Assembly: GCA_965221785.1 (NCBI GenBank)
Contig: CBDCSR010000003.1
Coordinates: 682,001 to 746,000 of the forward strand
Length of the DNA stretch: 64,000 nt
Origin: BD2-11 sp965221785
GTDB lineage: Bacteria > Gemmatimonadota > Gemmatimonadetes > Longimicrobiales > Gaopeijiaceae
Reading direction: 5' to 3'
Both the position numbers and the translations under genes were made by a program. The notes beneath the pieces were generated by a model. It saw nothing but the letters and a program-made list of their open reading frames with translations, was not told the DNA's origin and did not search any database. The number at the start of each line of letters is the position of its first letter. Within the stretch, counting starts at the first letter, position 1. Positions 20,686-31,139 of the stretch are shown piece after piece.

Positions 20686-22092
20686 CTACTCCACTTCCCA
20701 GGCGACCCAGCGGACGAGCGCCCGCAGGGGGTCGCCGCCGTCGTGGTGCCACCAGGCGGGCGGCCACGCCATCCGCCTTAGCGGGGCCACCCGGGTGACG
20801 CCCGCTCCGCCAAGCTGTTCGACCAGCGAGGCAGCGCGCGCCCCGGCCCCGCACAGTCCGGCGGTCTGCAGAAACGGGCGCAGTCCCGCGAGGAGTCCTG
20901 CGACCCGCTCGAGGTCGGGAACGGGCTTTACCCAGGCGAAACGGCCCAGGCAGGACGGCGAGAAGGCCGGGTCGGGGTCGTAGGCCACCGTCCACTCCGG
21001 GCCCGCCGGGTGGAAGACGCGCACACCTTCGCCGGCTGCCTGCTTCAGCTCCCAGGTGCCGCGCAGCTGCTGCACCCTTGACGCGACCTCCGGGGGAGTG
21101 GGGCCGGCGGGGAGATCCCGCTCGAGCGCGTCCATGGCGGCGGCCAGGCGGGCGGCCCACTCGGCGGGGGTGAGCGCGCCGCCTTCCTCCACCCAGAAGA
21201 GGTGAGGGGAAACGCAACCCCTCTGGTCGAATGCGGCTACGGCGCGCGCGGCGTCCATGGCGGTTCTGTTCGCCTGCCCGGCGGCGAGCGCTTCCCGGCC
21301 GACCAGGGCGACCCCGACCCTGTGGGAGTACGCCACGAGGGCAGTGGTGGCGGGGAGGCGGGTGCGCACGGTCTCCACCGTGTCGGCGCCGCCGTACACC
21401 ACCACCAGGCCGGCACGGGAGAGCACCTCCGCCTCGACCGTGTCGGCGCCTCCCGGCCAGTAGAGCACGGCCAGGGCGGCCGCCAGCTCCGGGTCGCAGT
21501 CGGCCAGGGCGCGGGCGTAGAGCACCGGCAGCACGGCGTCATGGAGGCCGGGCTTGAGGAGCACGGGCGAGCGCGCCAGGAGCGCCCGCGCCACCCCTCC
21601 TACCGACACGCCGGCCACGTTGCCCGCGCCCAACTGCACGATCAGGCGGTGGCCGAACGCCCGCACCCGTGACCCGCCGGGCCCCGGCCGGAAGCCGTCC
21701 AGCACCGCCGGGTCGGGGAACTGCGCGCGCACGAGCCGCGCCAGGCGGTCCGCGGTCCAGTCGCGCGCCATCCCGTCCAGGACCTCCCGGGCCATGGCGG
21801 TGGAGAGCCCGGCGGCGGCGGGCAGCAGGTCGAGCGCCGCCTTGCGGATCGGGTCGGCGGGATCCAGAAAGCGCGCCCCGGCACGGCCCAGCGACGCCAC
21901 CAGCGAGTCGGTGCGGCGCTCGTGCAGGCGGGCGCCCGCTTCGACCAGTTGGTCGCACAGGCGGCACGCAAACGCGGGGTCGGGGGTGGGGAAGCGGAGC
22001 CGCAGGTCGTCGCTCACGGGGGCGGTGGAAACCGTCGTGGGCCCGCCGTCCGGCAGCCCGGGAGGCAGCCACCAGGCCGGGAACGTCGTCAT
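20686..22092 (-). CDS. luxC: LuxC-type acyl-CoA/acyl-protein reductase
   Basis: This 468-residue NAD(P)H-dependent fatty acyl reductase is of the LuxC family, which reduces the acyl group delivered by LuxE to a long-chain aldehyde. The catalytic cysteine is C293 in the segment FDQRGCVSPHLF, and the nucleotide-binding part QLGAGNVAGVSVGG is in place. Aldehyde-dehydrogenase-like fold features continue to the C-terminus. The start is the ATG at 22092, which overlaps the luxE stop as ATGA. No luciferase (luxA or luxB) is in the window, so the aldehyde probably feeds another path, for example alkane, alcohol or lipid synthesis. Confidence 0.88.
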   Translation of the reverse strand: MTTFPAWWLPPGLPDGGPTTVSTAPVSDDLRLRFPTPDPAFACRLCDQLVEAGARLHERRTDSLVASLGRAGARFLDPADPIRKAALDLLPAAAGLSTAMAREVLDGMARDWTADRLARLVRAQFPDPAVLDGFRPGPGGSRVRAFGHRLIVQLGAGNVAGVSVGGVARALLARSPVLLKPGLHDAVLPVLYARALADCDPELAAALAVLYWPGGADTVEAEVLSRAGLVVVYGGADTVETVRTRLPATTALVAYSHRVGVALVGREALAAGQANRTAMDAARAVAAFDQRGCVSPHLFWVEEGGALTPAEWAARLAAAMDALERDLPAGPTPPEVASRVQQLRGTWELKQAAGEGVRVFHPAGPEWTVAYDPDPAFSPSCLGRFAWVKPVPDLERVAGLLAGLRPFLQTAGLCGAGARAASLVEQLGGAGVTRVAPLRRMAWPPAWWHHDGGDPLRALVRWVAWEVE

Positions 22093-23195
22093 TGTGCGGG
22101 GCCGCGGAGGGCGGTCATCAGGTCGTCCATCGCCAGCGAGCAGCCGCGTGGCTCCGCGCCGGGGTTCCGGCCCAGAACGCGGAAACCGTGTCCCTCCGCC
22201 TCCGGGGGCTCTACGCCCAGGTCCTCCGTGAGAACGCAGCAGACGGAGCCCAGGTTGGCGAGGTCGAAGTGGCACAACAGCCCCTCGCGTCCGGGAGGAA
22301 GCGGCTCCAGCGTCGCCGGGTCGGCCACGCGCGTGCGCACCCACGGAGGGGGATGGTGCAGACGCGCTCCCCCCGTGAGCACGGGCTCGTAGAACTGGGA
22401 GAGCAGCTCCGTCATGCCGTACTCGTTTACGATCCGGTGCGAAGGAATGCCGAGTCGGCTGTCGATGGCCGCGTAGAGTTCCTCCCTCGGAACGGTGCGG
22501 CTACGTCCCTTGAACCCCCCGGTCTCCATCGCCCGCGAGCCGTCCGGCAGCCGAAAGCGGGTGCCCTCCTTCGCCAGGGCATCCAGCAGGTGGACGAACG
22601 CGAAGGCGGTGCCCACCACCAGTACTGGATCCCCGGCGCCCTCTGCGTCGCCAAGGGCGGATCGCAGCCCGTGCTCGTCCAGCCTGCCGTCCCTGTCCAC
22701 AAAATAGCGGGTCTCGGGCGCCAGTTCGGCTTCCACGACGCCGATCATGTGGCTGAGCGAGGAATCCGGCACAACGCGCGGAGACGGGATGAGCGAGACC
22801 ATCGGCAGGCCCGCGCCATCGGGAAGCAGATGCGCCTCGAAGTTGGGGAGCAGCGAGGCGTGGTAGAGCGACAGGTCGGGGACGCGATGTTCTCCGCGCT
22901 CCGTCCCGCCGCCTGTGGTGCCGCTGGTCCGGAAAACGGCCTGCGCGGGCCCCCGGGAGACGAGGCCTCGCTCCCGGAATGCGCGCGCGGGCACCGGCGG
23001 CAGGTCCCGCCACGAGGACCACGAGCCCGGCTGAACGCCGCGCGCCGCGCAGAAGCGGGCGAATGCCGGGTTGCGTTCGCACTGGTGTGCGGAGACCCGG
23101 CGCGCGAGGTCGTCGAAGTCCGCGTCGGGCAGGGGCGTGGCGACCCCCGCTCCCATGACGCCGATCAGATCGTCACGGAGCCGGGTGCCGTTCAT
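22089..23195 (-). CDS. luxE: LuxE-type acyl-protein synthetase
   Basis: This 368-residue member of the LuxE family activates fatty acids as acyl-adenylates and transfers the acyl group to its own cysteine before handing it to LuxC. The adenylation loop FRTSGTTGGG is at residues 88-97, and NEYGMTELLSQFYEP is the second conserved core. A cysteine near the C-terminus (C352, in RGCSLAMDD) is placed like the acyl-carrying cysteine of LuxE. The start ATG at 23195 overlaps the stop of the small upstream gene, and the end overlaps luxC, giving a tight three-gene operon. Confidence 0.88.
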   Translation of the reverse strand: MNGTRLRDDLIGVMGAGVATPLPDADFDDLARRVSAHQCERNPAFARFCAARGVQPGSWSSWRDLPPVPARAFRERGLVSRGPAQAVFRTSGTTGGGTERGEHRVPDLSLYHASLLPNFEAHLLPDGAGLPMVSLIPSPRVVPDSSLSHMIGVVEAELAPETRYFVDRDGRLDEHGLRSALGDAEGAGDPVLVVGTAFAFVHLLDALAKEGTRFRLPDGSRAMETGGFKGRSRTVPREELYAAIDSRLGIPSHRIVNEYGMTELLSQFYEPVLTGGARLHHPPPWVRTRVADPATLEPLPPGREGLLCHFDLANLGSVCCVLTEDLGVEPPEAEGHGFRVLGRNPGAEPRGCSLAMDDLMTALRGPAQ

Positions 23196-23464
23196 CCATC
23201 CCGGGCGGAGGCACGTCGAACTCGTCCGGGCTCCAGGCCTCCCGCCACGAGGATCTTGTGTTGCAGCCGGCGCGACTCCTCGTCCACGAATTCCACCACC
23301 TGGTCGAGCCGCCCCCGGGCCTCCTCGTAGGCGTGCCCCGGGAAGTCATCGCCCTCGGCTCTGGCGAGCGCCCCTTCAAGCGCATCGATTTCCCGGTGCG
23401 CCTTCTCCAGCGCCCGCCGCAGTCGATTTGCGGCTCTGCGCGCCTCCGCTTCGGCCTGTGCCAT
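23192..23464 (-). CDS. Small helical protein leading the luxEC operon
   Basis: This 90-residue protein is unrecognised. It is almost wholly helical and highly charged, with a probable coiled coil over residues 3-45 (EAEARRAANRLRRALEKAH and following), and no signal or membrane segment. The ATG at 23464 has GGAGC seven bases upstream; an in-frame ATG at 23500 would add 12 residues. It overlaps luxE as ATGA. The position suggests a partner of the LuxE/LuxC reductase, but nothing in the sequence proves it. Confidence 0.65.
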   Translation of the reverse strand: MAQAEAEARRAANRLRRALEKAHREIDALEGALARAEGDDFPGHAYEEARGRLDQVVEFVDEESRRLQHKILVAGGLEPGRVRRASARDG

Positions 23465-23663
23465 CTTCGACGCTCCCTGAGGATGTGGCAGGTGCTCCAT
23501 CGGTACGCTCCAGCCCGGGCGGCGTTCCAGCGCGGGCGGCCATGCCCGGGGGAGTCGCCGCGCAGGCGTCCCGGAATCGACCGGACGACTGCCTCTGGAG
23601 TTATATGTTCAGAGCCCGGGGGTTTCCCGGGTCGGAGCCGCGAAAACCGACGATGTGAAGAAG

Positions 23664-24701
23664 ATGTCCGAACTCGAAACGCTTTCCGCCGGAGGCGGGA
23701 TGGCCAGCGACGGCAAGCCCGTCGACCTGGCGATCGTGGGCGCGGGTCCCTGCGGCCTGGCGGCGGCGAGCGCGGCCAGGGTCGGAGGCGTTTCGGCCAC
23801 CGTCTTCGACCGCGGGTTCATTACCGAATCCCTCATCCACTACCCTCCCTACATGACCTTCTTCTCCACGGCGGAGAAGCTCGAGATCGAGGATGTTCCG
23901 TTCATTCTGGCTTCCGGCAAGCCGACGCGCCGGGATGCCCTCGTCTACTACCGGCGCGTGGTGCGGCATTTCGCGCTGGATGTGCGCCAGCACGAAGAGG
24001 TGACGGCGATCGAGGGGCAGAGGGGGGACTTCGTATTGCGCACGCGCCGCCGTGACGGTACCCGCGCCGGTTGCCGCGCCCGCGCCGTGGTGATCGCCAC
24101 CGGCAGCTTCCACGAGCCCAACTACCTGGACGTTCCGGGAGAAGATCTGCCCAAGGTGCACCACTACTACAGAGAGCCCGATCCGTACTACGATCAGGAT
24201 GTTCTCGTGGTGGGCGGCCGCAACTCCGCGGTGGAGGCCGCGCTGGAACTGTTCCGGGCCCATGCGCGGGTCACGCTGGTGCACATCTTCGACGGGATCG
24301 ACGACGGCGTGAAGCCGTGGGTGGTTCCCGACATCACCAACCGGATCAGGTTCGGGGAGATCGCCACCCATTTCACGACGCGGGTTGCGGAGATCCGGCA
24401 ACGCAGCGTCGTCCTGGAGCATCTGGAGACGGGCGAGATCACCGAACTCGCCAACGACTGGGTCTTCGCCATGACCGGATGGCGGGCTTCGCCGCTGCTT
24501 CTGGAGAGCGTGGGCGTCAGAATCGATGAGGAGACCGGCATTCCCTGCCACGACCGCGCCACCATGGAGACCAACACTCCCGGGATCTACATCGCCGGCG
24601 TGCTCGCCGCGGGCCACGACGCCAACAAGATCTTCATCGAGAACGGGCGCTTCCACGGCGGCCTGATCGTGGACCACTTCAAGGCCGCCCGGGACGGCTG
24701 A
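23664..24701 (+). CDS. ypdA: YpdA-family flavin disulfide reductase
   Basis: This 345-residue FAD/NAD(P)-binding protein is of the YpdA type, described in Firmicutes as NADPH-dependent bacillithiol disulfide reductase. The FAD site is IVGAGPCGLAAASAA near the N-terminus and the NADPH site is VVGGRNSAVEAALELF in the middle. The C-terminal GIYIAGVLAAGHDANKIFIENG motif is characteristic and lacks a thioredoxin-reductase CXXC pair. Two close starts exist (GTG 23655 and ATG 23664); the ATG is preferred. The gene implies a bacillithiol-like low-molecular-weight thiol, but the bsh biosynthesis genes are not here. Confidence 0.88.
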   Translation: MSELETLSAGGGMASDGKPVDLAIVGAGPCGLAAASAARVGGVSATVFDRGFITESLIHYPPYMTFFSTAEKLEIEDVPFILASGKPTRRDALVYYRRVVRHFALDVRQHEEVTAIEGQRGDFVLRTRRRDGTRAGCRARAVVIATGSFHEPNYLDVPGEDLPKVHHYYREPDPYYDQDVLVVGGRNSAVEAALELFRAHARVTLVHIFDGIDDGVKPWVVPDITNRIRFGEIATHFTTRVAEIRQRSVVLEHLETGEITELANDWVFAMTGWRASPLLLESVGVRIDEETGIPCHDRATMETNTPGIYIAGVLAAGHDANKIFIENGRFHGGLIVDHFKAARDG

Positions 24702-24709
24702 CCGCGGTC

Positions 24710-24727
24710 GAGGGGCGCCTGCCCCTC
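24710..24727. terminator. Hairpin between convergent ypdA and ygfZ
   Basis: GAGGGGC pairs perfectly with GCCCCTC around a four-base loop. The hairpin reaches the last codon of ygfZ on the other strand. There is no T tract, so it may slow or stop transcription from either side only weakly. Confidence 0.35.
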
Positions 24728-25823
24728 AGTTCAGGTCGCCCCGCTGAAGCTCCCAGCCGCCGTCCCCGAGCGCCCGCACCCCGGCCGGTGCTCCGTCCGG
24801 GCTCCCCAGCCGAAGCTCGGCGGGCGGGACGACCTCCCGGCGCACGAAACCCAGCGCGATGGTCTGCCCGAAGGCGGGCGACAGGGCGGCGCTGGTAACG
24901 TGCCCGACCGGCTTGGCCTGCGTGCCCGAGTACAAGGGAGTCGCCGGCGCGGGGGTGGGCGCATCGCCGAGCAGGAGGCCCCGCAGATGGCGGTTGACGT
25001 GGCCGCGGTCGCGGATGCGCACGATCACTTCCTGTCCCGTATAGCAACCCTTGCCGTGGTCGATGGCGCGCGCGTCGATGCCCGCTTCCGTGGGGATGGT
25101 GCGGTCGTCCATGTCCTGGCCGAACTCGGGCCGGCCCGCCTCGATACGGAGCGTCTCGAAGACGCCCATGCCGGTCGGCGCCGCGCCCAGGCGAACCAGC
25201 TCGGCACCCAGGCGTGCGAGCGCAGCCCGGTCACCCAGGATGTCGAAGGCGGGCAACCGGACCTCGGCGAGGCGCGCGACCAGGAGGCCGTCCGGCGGCG
25301 AACCGGTGAGGAGGCAGCCGTCCGCGTCGAGCGCCGCGAGCTCGCCGGAGGCGATCCCGAGGGCGGCCTCCGCCATCCCGGCCGCATCCGGACCGGCGAC
25401 GGTGACGGTGCCGGTCGCGTCGGTGACGTCGTCGACGAAGGCGAACCGGGGCGGAAGGAACTTGCGCAGATGGGCCAGGAGGGGCGTGTGTCCGGCCGCC
25501 GGCAGGTGCAGCCAGAGGCCGTGGCGGTCCTCGCGGGTGCCCCTCCAGGCGACCACCAGGTCGGTGACCATGCGTCCCTTCGGGATGAGCACGGCGCTAT
25601 AGGCCGTGCGCCCCGCGAGCAGCCCGGAGGCGGTCGGCCCCGGGGGTGGCGGGACGCTGTTGGTAAGCACGCCGCCCAGCATGCGCACCGGCGCCCGGCC
25701 CGAGACCGTCAGCCGGCTGCGGTGCGAACGATCGAGGACGGCCGCGGAGCCCACCGCGGCCTGGTACTCCAGGTCGGGCCGGCCGAAGTGGCGGACCGCC
25801 TGCCGCCCGTGGTGCCGCCCCAT
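24726..25823 (-). CDS. ygfZ: YgfZ/GcvT-fold folate-binding protein
   Basis: This 365-residue protein has the GcvT fold and the YgfZ signature KGCYTGQEVIVR near residue 265. YgfZ (mitochondrial IBA57/CAF17) uses tetrahydrofolate and helps assemble or repair certain iron-sulfur proteins. The conserved cysteine in the signature distinguishes it from true aminomethyltransferase GcvT, so it does not fill the missing T-protein role beside gcvHP. I used the ATG at 25823; a GTG immediately before it would add one residue. It follows lon by 35 bases on the same strand. Many iron-sulfur enzymes in the window (ActB, MutY, radical SAM, ETF-QO) could be clients. Confidence 0.87.
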   Translation of the reverse strand: MGRHHGRQAVRHFGRPDLEYQAAVGSAAVLDRSHRSRLTVSGRAPVRMLGGVLTNSVPPPPGPTASGLLAGRTAYSAVLIPKGRMVTDLVVAWRGTREDRHGLWLHLPAAGHTPLLAHLRKFLPPRFAFVDDVTDATGTVTVAGPDAAGMAEAALGIASGELAALDADGCLLTGSPPDGLLVARLAEVRLPAFDILGDRAALARLGAELVRLGAAPTGMGVFETLRIEAGRPEFGQDMDDRTIPTEAGIDARAIDHGKGCYTGQEVIVRIRDRGHVNRHLRGLLLGDAPTPAPATPLYSGTQAKPVGHVTSAALSPAFGQTIALGFVRREVVPPAELRLGSPDGAPAGVRALGDGGWELQRGDLN

Positions 25824-25858
25824 CACGGCGCCGGGCGCAACCTCGAGCGTCGGCGGGG

Positions 25859-28402
<2,544 letters not shown>

Positions 28403-28740
28403 GGATCCGACTCCTTGTCGTTAGCCCTGGCGAGACGGGTGGTCTGCCCCGCGAAGCCGGCCCTGCCTCGGGCCGCGCCGCGATTGACCTGTCAGAAAGG
28501 CAGATGCCCCGGCTTCCAGGCGGTTCGCTCGCCTTCCATGTCAGACGAAATGCATGGTGTCGGGCCCAGATGCACGAATCGGGCCTGACATAATGGCCGA
28601 CCTCGCGTGCCGGGACTGCCATTTTGGCAGACCGGGTTCCGCACGCAGGGAGGCTGGCAGGCTCGGTTCGCTCCCCCTAGCTTGGCGCGGCACGCGCGTT
28701 TGCGCCAGCCGAACCGAGCCGCGGGAGGGAGGATGCGTCC
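28403..28740. other. Divergent lon / ggt intergenic region with nested inverted repeats
   Basis: This 338-base region has no gene of its own. It carries three inverted repeats: TGTCGGGCCC and GGGCCTGACA (28558-28590, one mismatch, 13-base spacer), CTGCCA-TTT-TGGCAG (28616-28630, perfect) and the large nested stem at 28660-28720. TGTCAG or its complement appears three times (near 28490, 28540 and 28586). No convincing -35/-10 pair was found for either gene. The region probably holds the lon promoter and its control sites. Confidence 0.45.
28660..28720 (+). repeat. Nested stem-loop upstream of ggt
   Basis: A perfect 11-base outer arm, GGCTCGGTTCG (28660-28670), pairs with CGAACCGAGCC (28710-28720). 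An inner arm TGGCGC (28683-28688) pairs with GCGCCA (28702-28707). It sits directly before the ribosome-binding site GGGAGG of the gamma-glutamyltransferase gene. It could be an RNA leader element for ggt or a DNA operator. Confidence 0.5.
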
Positions 28741-30339
28741 ATGCTCAAACCGGAATGGGCGGCCGTGACCGGACGATCCACCGTCTACGCGCCCAGGAGC
28801 GCCGCCGCCACCAGTCAGCCGCTCGCCAGCTGGGCGGCGATCTCGGTGATGGAACGGGGCGGGAACGCGGTCGATGCGGCCGTCGCCGCCGCGGCGATGC
28901 TGAACGTGGTCGAGCCGCACATGACGGGGATGGGCGGCGACATGTTCGCGCTGCTGTGGTCGGCGGAGGAGGGCCGGCTGGCGGGGCTCGACTCGAGCGG
29001 ACGGTCCGGGTCGGGCATGTCGCGCGAGGCGCTCGCGGCCGCGGGGCTGGAGGATGTGCCCCCGAGCGGGCCCGGGTCTGTGACGGTGCCGGGCGCGGTC
29101 GCGGGATGGGCGGCCCTGCTGGAGAGGTTCGGGGCGATGACCTTTGCGGAAGTGCTTGCGCCGGCCATCCGGGTGGCGGAGGAGGGCTTCCCGGTCACCC
29201 CCATCATCGCGGGTCAGTGGGCCGCCGCGGCGGACAAGCTGCGCGCCGACCCCGGGGCCGCAGCCACCTACCTGGTCGGGGGAGGGCGCGCCCCGCGTGC
29301 CGGGGAGTGGTTTCGGTCGCCGGAGCTGGCCGCGAGCTTCCGTCTGGTCGTGGGCGGCGGGGCGGAAGCCTTCTACACGGGCGCCCTGGGCCGGCGGCTG
29401 GTGGACGGGCTGGAGGGGCTGGGGGGCTTCCTGACGCGCGAGGACCTCGCCGGCCACGAGGCGCGCTGGGTAACGCCGCTCTCCACCGATTTCGCGGGGC
29501 ACACCCTCTGGGAACTTCCGCCAGCCGGGCAGGGGATCGCCGCGCTCGAAATGCTCCGAATCCTCGAAGGGTTCGATCTCGGCGTCATGGGTCACAACAG
29601 CCCGGCCTACCTGCATCATCTCATCGAGGCCAAGAAGCTGGCCTTCGCCGACCTCGCGGGCCATGTGGGCGACCCGGACCATATGCGGATCCCGCCCCGG
29701 GCACTGCTCGCCGACGACCATGTGAACTCCCGCCGGGCGCTGCTGAACCGACGCGCGGCCGCCGACCGGGTGGACCCGGGCGCTGTCGTCCCGGAGAGCG
29801 AGACCATCTACCTGTGCACGGCGGACGAACACGGCAACATGGTGTCGTTCATCAACAGCCTCTACGAAGGCTTCGGCTCCGGCGTGGTGATCCCGGGAAC
29901 CGGGTTTGCCCTCCAGAACCGCGGTGCCTGCTTCACCTTCGAGGAGGGACATCCGAACCAGGTCGCGCCCCGCAAGAAGCCGCTGCACACCATCATCCCG
30001 GCGTTCGTCACCCGCGGCGGGGAACCGTGGCTGGCGTTCGGTGTCATGGGCGGCTCCATGCAACCCCAGGGACACGTTCAGGTGCTGCTCAACCTCCTCG
30101 TCTTCGGCATGGAGCTGCAGGCCGCCATCGAGGCCCCCCGCTTTCGCCACACGGCCGGACGGGATGTCGCGGTCGAGGGAATCGGCCGCACAGCAGAGGT
30201 CGCGCTTGCCCTCATGGGACATCACGTGATCGATCCGTCGCTCACCTCCTTCGGGGGAGGACAGGCAGTGATGCGCCTGGAGCGGGGTTGGGCGGCAGGG
30301 TCGGACCCGCGCAAGGACGGGATGGCGGTGGGGCGCTGA
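28741..30339 (+). CDS. Gamma-glutamyltransferase family protein
   Basis: This 532-residue Ntn-hydrolase is of the gamma-glutamyltransferase family, which cleaves itself into two subunits before a threonine nucleophile. Conserved parts are SVMERGGNAVDAAVAAA and PHMTGMGGDMFAL in the large half and the likely nucleophile T355 in ESETIYLCTADEHGN. MGGSMQPQGHVQVLLNLL near the C-terminus is the family oxyanion and substrate-binding area. There is no signal peptide, unlike the periplasmic GGTs, so it is probably cytoplasmic and may act on a gamma-glutamyl substrate or be a cephalosporin-acylase-like enzyme. The Nudix gene downstream starts within its stop codon. Confidence 0.9.
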   Translation: MLKPEWAAVTGRSTVYAPRSAAATSQPLASWAAISVMERGGNAVDAAVAAAAMLNVVEPHMTGMGGDMFALLWSAEEGRLAGLDSSGRSGSGMSREALAAAGLEDVPPSGPGSVTVPGAVAGWAALLERFGAMTFAEVLAPAIRVAEEGFPVTPIIAGQWAAAADKLRADPGAAATYLVGGGRAPRAGEWFRSPELAASFRLVVGGGAEAFYTGALGRRLVDGLEGLGGFLTREDLAGHEARWVTPLSTDFAGHTLWELPPAGQGIAALEMLRILEGFDLGVMGHNSPAYLHHLIEAKKLAFADLAGHVGDPDHMRIPPRALLADDHVNSRRALLNRRAAADRVDPGAVVPESETIYLCTADEHGNMVSFINSLYEGFGSGVVIPGTGFALQNRGACFTFEEGHPNQVAPRKKPLHTIIPAFVTRGGEPWLAFGVMGGSMQPQGHVQVLLNLLVFGMELQAAIEAPRFRHTAGRDVAVEGIGRTAEVALALMGHHVIDPSLTSFGGGQAVMRLERGWAAGSDPRKDGMAVGR

Positions 30340-31139
30340 TGGACCGGTTTGAACGCCTTCCGCCCTCCGGCGTGGTGCCTCATCCGGCCGCGACCGTCGT
30401 ACTGCTGCGCGAGCACGCGCCGGGATTTCAGCTCCTGTTGATGCGGCGCAACCGCTCCGCCGGATTCGTGCCCGGGGCCTACGTCTTTCCCGGGGGGCGG
30501 GTGGATGCGCAGGACGCCGATCCCGCGCTCGTCATGCGCCTGGAGCGGCTCACGCCCGCGGAGGCAACCGACCGACTCACCCTTCCCGGTGGAGATCCGC
30601 CCGCCATCGCGTACTATCTGGCCGCCGCGCGCGAGGCCTTCGAGGAGGCAACGGTGCTGGTCGCCCGGCCCGGACGGCGATTCCTGCCGGACACGACATC
30701 GGGCCGTGCGCGCCTGCTTCGCCTGCGCGAGCACCTGTTGGCCGGCGTCATGGGATTCGCGGAGGTCCTGGACGATCTGGGTGTGGGCATCGACGGGGCC
30801 GCCCTCGAATACATCGCCCACTGGATTACCCCCGAGGCCGAGACGCGTCGCTACGACACCCGCTTCTTCGCGGCGCTGGCGCCCCCGGGGTCGCGCTCGG
30901 CTCCCGATCCGCGCGAGATGACCGATTCGCTCTGGCTCTCCCCCGGCAAGGCCCTCGACCGGCACCGCGCAGGGCGGCTTCCGATGATCTTCCCGACCAT
31001 CCGCACGCTGGAGCAACTGAGCGCCTTCCCGACCGCCAACGCGGTGCTGGCGCACTACCGGACCCGCGACATCCCCGTCGTCATGCCCTCGCTGGTGCGG
31101 ACCGAGGCCGGAGTGATGGTGAGTATCCTGGACGACTAG
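30339..31139 (+). CDS. Nudix hydrolase, NUDT19-like
   Basis: This 266-residue protein has a Nudix fold. The Nudix helix is seen in AAAREAFEEATVLV (RExxEE core, about residues 96-108). A long segment between VFPGGRVD and the helix matches the NUDT7/NUDT19 coenzyme A diphosphatase branch, in which an insertion interrupts the Nudix box. Likely reaction: hydrolysis of a nucleoside diphosphate linked to another group, possibly CoA. The start overlaps the previous stop as TGATG, so it is coupled to the gamma-glutamyltransferase gene. Its stop shares the palindrome CTAG with the convergent gene. Confidence 0.85.
   Translation: MDRFERLPPSGVVPHPAATVVLLREHAPGFQLLLMRRNRSAGFVPGAYVFPGGRVDAQDADPALVMRLERLTPAEATDRLTLPGGDPPAIAYYLAAAREAFEEATVLVARPGRRFLPDTTSGRARLLRLREHLLAGVMGFAEVLDDLGVGIDGAALEYIAHWITPEAETRRYDTRFFAALAPPGSRSAPDPREMTDSLWLSPGKALDRHRAGRLPMIFPTIRTLEQLSAFPTANAVLAHYRTRDIPVVMPSLVRTEAGVMVSILDD

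Noticed and set aside
24726..25823. gcvT (aminomethyltransferase) as identity of the GcvT-fold gene
   Set aside because: The KGCYTGQE motif is the YgfZ signature, and the gene lies beside lon, not the gcv genes.
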